A stretch of DNA of 10,789 bases from positions 1 to 10,789 of the forward strand of contig JAUVLL010000073.1 of NCBI GenBank assembly GCA_030600745.1, in the 5' to 3' direction. Position 1 is the stretch's first letter, and each line of letters begins with the position of its first letter. This stretch comes from Spirochaetaceae bacterium. GTDB taxonomy: Bacteria > Spirochaetota > Spirochaetia > B11-G9. The notes under the pieces are model-generated. The model was not told where the DNA came from, made no database searches, and worked only from the letters and a program-made list of their open reading frames with translations. A program made the position numbers and the translations under genes. Below are positions 1 through 6,004 of this stretch, piece after piece.

Positions 1-30
1 ATTATTAACATTATAGAGGTAAAACCATGA
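1..30 (+). CDS. Possible 3' tail of an upstream gene (partial)
   Basis: Reading from base 1, one frame stays open (IINIIEVKP) and ends with TGA at 28-30. That stop overlaps the ATG of the vWA gene at 27-29 as ATGA, the classic arrangement for translationally coupled genes. The other two plus frames hit stops early. Only nine codons are visible, so nothing can be said about function, and the open frame could be chance. The perfectly placed ATGA overlap, matching the tight packing of the genes that follow, is the only support. Confidence 0.35.
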   Translation: MINIIEVKP

Positions 31-1133
31 ATAAAAAAGCTATTTTTATATTTTTTTTATGTTTTTTTTCAATTATTCCAATTTCTTATCTAATTTCAGA
101 TCAAAGAGCAGAGAATATCGAAATTTATCTTGTTTTGGATAAATCTTTATCTATGGTTGAAGAGATAGAATCAGTAAAGGAGTATGTTGTTGAACATATT
201 CTTGAGAAAATAGTTGTTTTAGGAGATTATTTCCTGTTAATCCCATTTTACGGCAACACCGATAGTTCTTTTAATGGATATATTTCATCTGGAAAAGAAC
301 TTAAAGAACTTAAAACTGATGTACAAAATCTGCATGCTGATGGACGATTCACAGATATTGGGAATGCGCTGGATTATTTAAGGTTCAATATTAAATCAGA
401 AAACAAATCATCCAGAAAATATATGCTTCTAATAACCGATGGCAAACAGGAAGCACCTCCTGACAGCCCTTTCTACTCACCTGATGGAAGTTTTAACCAT
501 GAATTCCTGGAAAACACTAAAGAAATCCAAAAATCAGGATGGAAAATTATAGTTCTTGGAATTGGTACAAAATCGGCGGCTAAAGAGATCGCACAGGAAC
601 TCTCTGCAGGTTATTCAGTAGTATCTGAGAGTGCAGACAGCCAGGGAATTAGTGAAAGTATTGATAATTTCCTTGGAAGAATGGATCTAACACTTTTCCC
701 TGACAAAATTAAGCTGGATAAAACAGGAAATGCTGTACTTGAATTAGAAATTACAAGCACTAATTATAATAAAACACAGGTTATAAAGATTCCCGAAATT
801 AAATTAATATCCGGTAACCAGCAAAGTGTAAATATTCTATCAAATACTTTTGAATTTCAGGTTGATCCTGGAAAAGTGTCAAAAATTGATATCCCCGTGC
901 TCTTTCCGGTTAAGGAAAACGATTATGAGTCTGAAGTAGTCTTTATCTTTGGAGATAAAAATTCATTCACACCTGCAGTTCACCATATTGAAGTGACAAT
1001 GAATAAAGGAATCCCTTATTTTATATACTATTTAATAATTGCTATCGTAGTAATCATCATAATTTTCTATTCTTTTAGAATAATTCAGCGCAAAAAATTG
1101 GAGGATGAAGAAACAAAAGATGGAGCTGTATAA
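27..1133 (+). CDS. Membrane-anchored von Willebrand factor A (vWA) domain protein
   Basis: The 368-residue protein starts with a signal peptide or N-terminal anchor (residues 1-22, very Phe/Ile-rich), followed by a vWA domain (about 30-215). A complete metal-ion-dependent adhesion site is visible: D38-x-S40-x-S42 in VLDKSLS, T109 in RFTD and D138-G in ITDGK. A beta-rich stretch (about 222-325) leads to a single transmembrane helix (about 329-350) and a short charged cytoplasmic tail. The vWA domain should therefore face the periplasm or outside. Such domains bind ligands or partner proteins through a divalent metal. A GAGGT at 16-20 sits 6 bases before the ATG. The gene overlaps the DHH gene downstream. 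The linked lipoprotein recalls the T. pallidum pair Tp0750 (vWA, reported to act on fibrinogen and matrix) and Tp0751; equivalence is inference. A BatA/BatB-like vWA protein is the main alternative, but no MoxR or DUF58 gene is visible. Confidence 0.85.
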   Translation: MNKKAIFIFFLCFFSIIPISYLISDQRAENIEIYLVLDKSLSMVEEIESVKEYVVEHILEKIVVLGDYFLLIPFYGNTDSSFNGYISSGKELKELKTDVQNLHADGRFTDIGNALDYLRFNIKSENKSSRKYMLLITDGKQEAPPDSPFYSPDGSFNHEFLENTKEIQKSGWKIIVLGIGTKSAAKEIAQELSAGYSVVSESADSQGISESIDNFLGRMDLTLFPDKIKLDKTGNAVLELEITSTNYNKTQVIKIPEIKLISGNQQSVNILSNTFEFQVDPGKVSKIDIPVLFPVKENDYESEVVFIFGDKNSFTPAVHHIEVTMNKGIPYFIYYLIIAIVVIIIIFYSFRIIQRKKLEDEETKDGAV

Positions 1134-2112
1134 TAATAAATTAAGGTATATCACTGATTATATACTGAATAATGACAATTTTATTATTACTGCTCATGAA
1201 ACTCCGGATGGTGACGCAATAGGAAGTGAAAGTGCAATGTACAGTGCGCTGAAATCTCTTGGCAAGAATGTTAAAGTTTTAAATGCCGATTCAATGGCAG
1301 AACGATATACTTTTCTTGACTATGACAATTCTTTTCAGATCCTTCAGGATAACTATACAATACCTAAAGATATTGAAAAATATACCCTTATTATTCTCGA
1401 TACTAATGATATATACAATATCGGCGGAGTTAATGAAAAAATTTTGAGTAAAACAAAGCATCATATTATTATTGACCACCACGAATCTTTTGAAAAAACT
1501 ACTGATAACGTTCTTATCATGAGTAATGCATCCTCCACATGCGAAATACTTTATGATTTGTTTGATTTTTTCAGTTTTGAAATTGATTTTAATGTTGCCC
1601 AGGCTCTATTTGTCGGGATTGTTTATGATACCGGATCCTTTATATATCCTAAAACTACAGCAAAAACATTCAGGATAGCATATAAGCTTGTAAGTAAAGG
1701 TGTTTTACCAAATGATATATACAGCAGGATATACGAAAGCAATTCTGTTTCTGCCCTTAAATTGCAGTCAAAGGTTTCTTCAACTTTAAAACTATACTAT
1801 GATCAACATGTAGCTGTCCAAATAATGCTAAAAGAAACCATAAAAGAATGCGAAGCTTTGTATGAAGAAGCAGATGCTATAATTAATACACCCTTAAAAA
1901 GTAAAACAATTAAGGTATCAATCTTTTTCAAGGAGAACTCTGCGGGAGTACTTAGATGTTCTATGAGATCCAAAGGCAGTATAGATGTTGCTGCTATAGC
2001 GCAAATTTTTAATGGAGGCGGTCACAGAACTGCCGCCGGGTTTAAAAGCAGGTATCCTCTTGAAGAAATAAAGGGAAAAGTGTTAAAAATGCTAGAAGTG
2101 TATTTTAATTGA
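1105..2112 (+). CDS. DHH/DHHA1 phosphoesterase, NrnA-like (nanoRNase / pAp phosphatase family)
   Basis: This 335-residue cytoplasmic protein has the full motif set of the DHH superfamily: H31-x-x-x-D35-x-D37 (HETPDGDAIGS), D99/D102 in LDTND, D124-H-H in IDHHE, and D175 in VYDTGSF. The C-terminal DHHA1 domain ends with GGGHRTAAGF at 304-313. Length and motif order match bacterial NrnA proteins, which degrade short oligoribonucleotides and dephosphorylate pAp; some relatives (GdpP, DhhP) cleave cyclic or linear dinucleotides, so the exact substrate is open. The start is uncertain. ATG at 1105 abuts the TTGGAGG at 1098-1104 with no spacing, while the in-frame ATG at 1120 lies 15 bases after it. 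Overlap with the vWA gene is therefore 29 or 14 bases, and either start implies translational coupling. All motifs are retained from both starts. Confidence 0.9.
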   Translation: MKKQKMELYNNKLRYITDYILNNDNFIITAHETPDGDAIGSESAMYSALKSLGKNVKVLNADSMAERYTFLDYDNSFQILQDNYTIPKDIEKYTLIILDTNDIYNIGGVNEKILSKTKHHIIIDHHESFEKTTDNVLIMSNASSTCEILYDLFDFFSFEIDFNVAQALFVGIVYDTGSFIYPKTTAKTFRIAYKLVSKGVLPNDIYSRIYESNSVSALKLQSKVSSTLKLYYDQHVAVQIMLKETIKECEALYEEADAIINTPLKSKTIKVSIFFKENSAGVLRCSMRSKGSIDVAAIAQIFNGGGHRTAAGFKSRYPLEEIKGKVLKMLEVYFN

Positions 2113-2121
2113 GGTGATGCT

Positions 2122-3654
2122 GTGAAGCACTTTCTAATTTTTCTTATTTTACTTTTAGTGTTAACAGGATGCCGGCAGGATTCTCCAAAAGATATAACAA
2201 AACCAGTGGAAATCAATCCTGTTTATAATACCAATATAACCCAAAATGAAGTAACAAAGAATACTGTTAATACGACTGACAATGAGAATATTCCAAAAGT
2301 AACTGTCAACCCGGATTATTTTCTTATAGATTTAATTGATACCAATCTTGATTTAGATACCGATGATGAACAAATCCTGATAGTTAAGGATAATTCATTT
2401 ACCGGATCACCTGTGAAAGTGCTGGTAGCAGATTTTGATTATATTATGAACTCCTATTCTATTTCATGGGAAGCAGAAACAAGTTGTGATAACAGTCGTT
2501 CTTTTTTACTTACTCTGACAGATATAACCGGTGATCATAACCTGGAAATAGTCTGTTCAGGAACAGACCTTGATGGAAAGGAAACCCTGAATATCTATAG
2601 AAGAACACATTCCAGGGGGGGTCTTCTATTAAATTTTTCTGAAATAATAAAATTAAAAGTTGATGGAAATATTGAGATAAAGGAAGAAAAACGTACTCAG
2701 GCATATCAATCAGGAATCAGTGGAGGTATAAGCTTTCCAATTATTGTTACAAAAACAGATCCGCTTTCAGATAATATTCTTGATCTTATACAAAAGACTT
2801 ACTTTTGGAGAAACCAGGATGCTCTATACAAGCTTATAAGTGAAGAGAAGATTCCCGGTGATGAAATAGAAAACATTAAACTTAGAGAACTTTATAGAAG
2901 CGGAAGAGAGTATTTTAAAAGTTTTCTAAATGGACCATGGATGTTATCTTCTTCAGACAGTAGTCTTGCATATAATAAACCTTTTGTCTTTTTTGATCCT
3001 GAAAATGAACAAATCGTATTTTCCGATAATGATTTTCAGGAAATTTATATTTGGAAGACTTCAAGTAAAACTCTTTCAAATACCCTGCAGATTACATGCA
3101 CGAATGATCTCGTTCCATTTCTTGATGTTTCTTTGTCAGTTCGGATACTGGACCTGAATAATATAAGTATCCGTTTTAAAGATAACAGTGTTCATAATAA
3201 TAGAAATACGGAGAGCCAGGTTTGGACGGGAAGTTATTTTAAGCTTAGTCTAGATACACAAAGAGATTTAATAAGAGATTTTCGCTCAAACTCATCAGAA
3301 TCTATTATACCACTGCTATCAGGTTATTACAGGAGTGATACAGGGGATGAAATATTTTTTGATACTCCGGATTATACTCTTAAAACCGGTAAAAATACAA
3401 TAAATGGAGGATTTTATCTTTTTGATAATGGTATAAAAATCGCAGAATTCATGATTTTAAATGAGAATAATCTGGTTAAGCAAACACTAAGTTACAAATA
3501 TGACTATTTTGAAGAGATTAATGAAACTGAAATAATTAGAACAATTATTCTTATACCTGGGGATTTGACAATCACAGGATTTATACCAAATGGAGAACAT
3601 TTTGTCCGATTTCTTCAAATTGAGCAAATAGAACCTATAGAAACAAATGAATAA
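2122..3654 (+). CDS. Large lipoprotein with Asp-rich motifs and two beta-barrel-like modules (pallilysin-like candidate)
   Basis: The 510-residue precursor opens with a lipoprotein signal peptide, lipobox LTGC with C17, and then a Thr/Asn-rich linker (18-60). Two Asp-rich beta segments follow, at 70-90 (DTNLDLDTDDE) and 131-153 (LTDITGDHNLE, DLDG), resembling VCBS/FG-GAP calcium-loop motifs. After a helical stretch (215-265) come two beta-rich modules, about 266-380 (begins NGPW; FFDPENEQIVF) and 397-500 (begins SGYY; DEIFFDTPDYTL, NGGFYLF), each shaped like a small lipocalin-type barrel. The start is GTG; GAGGTG at 2111-2116 overlaps the stop of the DHH gene and lies 5 bases upstream. Tp0751 (pallilysin), a host-binding T. 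pallidum lipoprotein with a lipocalin-like fold, is the best comparison because of the barrel pattern and vWA linkage. I see no HExxH protease motif, so protease activity is not supported. Homology is inference. Confidence 0.8.
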   Translation: MKHFLIFLILLLVLTGCRQDSPKDITKPVEINPVYNTNITQNEVTKNTVNTTDNENIPKVTVNPDYFLIDLIDTNLDLDTDDEQILIVKDNSFTGSPVKVLVADFDYIMNSYSISWEAETSCDNSRSFLLTLTDITGDHNLEIVCSGTDLDGKETLNIYRRTHSRGGLLLNFSEIIKLKVDGNIEIKEEKRTQAYQSGISGGISFPIIVTKTDPLSDNILDLIQKTYFWRNQDALYKLISEEKIPGDEIENIKLRELYRSGREYFKSFLNGPWMLSSSDSSLAYNKPFVFFDPENEQIVFSDNDFQEIYIWKTSSKTLSNTLQITCTNDLVPFLDVSLSVRILDLNNISIRFKDNSVHNNRNTESQVWTGSYFKLSLDTQRDLIRDFRSNSSESIIPLLSGYYRSDTGDEIFFDTPDYTLKTGKNTINGGFYLFDNGIKIAEFMILNENNLVKQTLSYKYDYFEEINETEIIRTIILIPGDLTITGFIPNGEHFVRFLQIEQIEPIETNE

Positions 3655-3656
3655 GT

Positions 3657-4703
3657 TCAGTAAACAGGGAAACCTTCAAATCCCTCTTCTTTCAATCTTA
3701 TTAAAGCATTTGATATCTCATCTCTGGATGAAAAATATAGAAGAACTTTGTAATATTTTATTGTATTTATAATTTGCTCCTCAACTATTGGATTAAATCC
3801 CTGTTTCTTAAGATCGATAGAAAGGTAGTGTGCATTTTCCGGATCTCTAAATGATCCTGTTTGTATCATATAATTGTGAATTATTTCTTCCCTGGAACTA
3901 TTCAAATTATCGGCAAGTTTTTCATATAATTTCTGATCCTTTAAACCACCATTATTTAACAATGCAAAAGATGTAATAATATCAGGCAGTTGCGATAATT
4001 CATTTCGTATAAGACCTGCTTCCGGGCTTTCTTCAAAGTTATTTACAATTTTTTCTGTTAGTTTACCCATTATGACTGTTTTAGTATTAGTTTTCGCAAT
4101 TATGTACATTAAATATATTGATTCAGGTTTCTCAAGTGGTGAAAGGCTGAAGTCAATATCATCATCGGAATTCAGGATTTTTAATATTGTAAAAAAAAGC
4201 TTACTCCGGGTTGTGATACTTTTATCTGAACTGTTTATTATTATCTCTTCCAGCTGTGCTTCTGCCGACAGGAGTTCACCTTTCAGCAACAATATTTTTG
4301 CAGACTCAAGTAACATCCTGTAATCTATCAAATCCAGATTGATCAATGCCGCTTTTTGATAATAGATCTGAGCTTTATGCAAATTAGCAGATAATGCATA
4401 GAATTGTGCTAATCGTTCATAGAGATTTTTTCTGTCATCCCTTTCTGAAACAAAATTGATTTGTTTTTCAAGTAATAATGTTATTTTATCAATATTCCCG
4501 CTTAATTTTGAAATTTCAAAAAGTACTGATGAAAAATTATCAGAATATCTATTTTCACTTAGCCAATCTTCATATATAAGTAACGCTTCGGCAGTATTAC
4601 CTTTTTTATAGGCATTTCGTGCTTCATCTATACCGGCAAAACAGGGAAACAAGATAAAAAAGAGTATAAAACCAGTTAAAAATACTTTTACATACACACC
4701 CAC
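3657..4703 (-). CDS. Secreted TPR-SPOR domain protein (peptidoglycan-binding)
   Basis: The 348-residue protein has a signal peptide (1-23, ending CFA-G), then TPR-like helical repeats (about 24-60, 93-125 and 126-160, e.g. ARNAYKKGNTAEALLIYEDWL and AQFYALSANLHKAQIYYQKAA). A C-terminal SPOR domain spans about 276-348, recognisable from YMIQTGSFRDPENAHYLSIDLKKQGF and the closing YYKVLL. SPOR domains bind glycan strands stripped of stem peptides, typically at division sites; TPRs recruit partners. The product should act in the periplasm. The start is GTG at 4703-4701, sharing its first G with the TAG stop of miaB (TAGTG); the first internal Met is residue 130, so a non-ATG start is required. An in-frame GTG two codons later is possible. 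An AAAGGA lies 11 bases upstream inside miaB, suggesting translation coupled to miaB. Its 3' end converges with the lipoprotein gene, 2 bases apart. Confidence 0.85.
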   Translation of the reverse strand: MGVYVKVFLTGFILFFILFPCFAGIDEARNAYKKGNTAEALLIYEDWLSENRYSDNFSSVLFEISKLSGNIDKITLLLEKQINFVSERDDRKNLYERLAQFYALSANLHKAQIYYQKAALINLDLIDYRMLLESAKILLLKGELLSAEAQLEEIIINSSDKSITTRSKLFFTILKILNSDDDIDFSLSPLEKPESIYLMYIIAKTNTKTVIMGKLTEKIVNNFEESPEAGLIRNELSQLPDIITSFALLNNGGLKDQKLYEKLADNLNSSREEIIHNYMIQTGSFRDPENAHYLSIDLKKQGFNPIVEEQIINTIKYYKVLLYFSSRDEISNALIRLKEEGFEGFPVY

Positions 4704-6004
4704 TAAACAATAGATCCTTTAAACGTATTTCCTCCAAGACTGATTAATTGGACATCCTGGAAGGTTCCTATCAAAGCACTTTTCCCGGGGAAAACCACCA
4801 TTTCATTTTTTTCGGTTCTTCCAAGCAGCTCCTCACTGTTTTTGCGTGATACAGATTCAACAAGAACTTTAACATCTTCCCCTACTCTATCCATTTTTAT
4901 TATATTACTTATCTTCCTTTGTATTTTAATAATCTCGTTTAATCTCTTTAGTTTTTCTTTGTCTTCTATACTATCGGCAAAATCAAATGCTTTTGTACCT
5001 TCTCTGGGATTATAGTAATAAGTAAATGCATCGTTAAACTTAATTTCCTTCATTAAATCTTTGGTTAATTCCAAATCACCTTGTGTTTCTCCAGGGAAGC
5101 CAATTAAAAGATCGGTAGTAATTGAAATATCAGGTATTCTGGTTTTCATTTTTTTTGCCAGAGAAAAAAAATCAGACCGGGTGTATCCCCGGTTCATTCG
5201 ATCAAGAATTTTATCTGATCCATGTTGTACTGCAAGATGGATATGTTTACATAATCGGTCATTTTCCGCTATAAAATCTATTAGATCTTCAGGGACATCT
5301 TTAGGATGTGAACTGATAAATCTTATCCAACCCAAAGATTTTGTTTCATTAAGTATAAGTTTTAATAACCCGGTAAAGTTAATAATAGTATCATTCTTAA
5401 TATACCGATAGGAATTAACATTTTGTCCAAGAAGAGTAACCTCCTTAACTCCTTTTTGTTCAAGTTCCTTTAATTCACTTATTATTAATTCGGGAGAACG
5501 GGAAATTTCACGACCCCTGACAAAAGGGACAATGCAGTACGTACAAAAATTATTACAACCATGCATAATAGGTACCATTGCTTTAAAAGCATTCTCAGCT
5601 AAATGAAGTTCTCTGAAGGTATATTCACCGTCTGAAACAAGGTTGTCATTCCATATTTTTTTAGTATCGAGGTACTCAGCTAATCTTTCTTTATCAAAAT
5701 TACCGATCACCATATCAACAGCAGGAGCTTTTTTTTGTAAATCTTCCTTAAGTCTCTCTGCCATACATCCGGTTATTGCAAGAGTAAAATCATGGGACTC
5801 CTTTAAATGTTTGTAGTGGCCTATTCTACCCCATATTCTATTTTCAGCAGTCTGGCGAACAGAACAGGTATTAATAAGTACAAAATCCGCTGTTTCTTCG
5901 GATTCTGCTTCTTTCCATCCTTTACTTCTTAAATCATTAATAATTGCATTTGACTCTGCTGTATTCATCTGACAGCCATATGTTTCAATCCAGTAATATT
6001 TCAA
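4703..6004 (-). CDS. miaB: tRNA-2-methylthio-N6-isopentenyladenosine synthase (tRNA methylthiotransferase)
   Basis: MiaB is a radical-SAM enzyme that adds a methylthio group to i6A37 of tRNAs reading UNN codons. The 433-residue length is typical. The N-terminal MTTase domain supplies three cluster-ligating cysteines, C11 (ETYGCQMN), C47 (INTCSVR) and C80 (ITGCMAE). The radical-SAM core has C150-x3-C154-x2-C157 in HGCNNFCTYC, followed by the family signature VPFVRGRE-SR. LLGQNVNSY (191-199) and GFPGET (302-307) are typical of the family, and a TRAM domain ends the protein (about 372-433). HLAVQHGS (256-263) departs from the usual HLPVQSGS. The start is TTG at 6004-6002, overlapping the TGA of the LCP gene as TTGA; the next Met (M13) would remove C11, so TTG is well supported. 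GAGG at 6018-6015 lies 10 bases upstream. CDKAL/MtaB-type methylthiotransferases are unlikely given the motifs. Confidence 0.95.
   Translation of the reverse strand: MKYYWIETYGCQMNTAESNAIINDLRSKGWKEAESEETADFVLINTCSVRQTAENRIWGRIGHYKHLKESHDFTLAITGCMAERLKEDLQKKAPAVDMVIGNFDKERLAEYLDTKKIWNDNLVSDGEYTFRELHLAENAFKAMVPIMHGCNNFCTYCIVPFVRGREISRSPELIISELKELEQKGVKEVTLLGQNVNSYRYIKNDTIINFTGLLKLILNETKSLGWIRFISSHPKDVPEDLIDFIAENDRLCKHIHLAVQHGSDKILDRMNRGYTRSDFFSLAKKMKTRIPDISITTDLLIGFPGETQGDLELTKDLMKEIKFNDAFTYYYNPREGTKAFDFADSIEDKEKLKRLNEIIKIQRKISNIIKMDRVGEDVKVLVESVSRKNSEELLGRTEKNEMVVFPGKSALIGTFQDVQLISLGGNTFKGSIV

Noticed and set aside
2122..3654. Zinc metalloprotease activity in the large lipoprotein, as proposed for Tp0751
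   Set aside because: No HExxH motif is present anywhere in the 510 residues.
5061..5411. 116-codon plus-strand open frame inside miaB
   Set aside because: It is a shadow of the conserved radical-SAM region on the minus strand and has no plausible ribosome binding site or domain.
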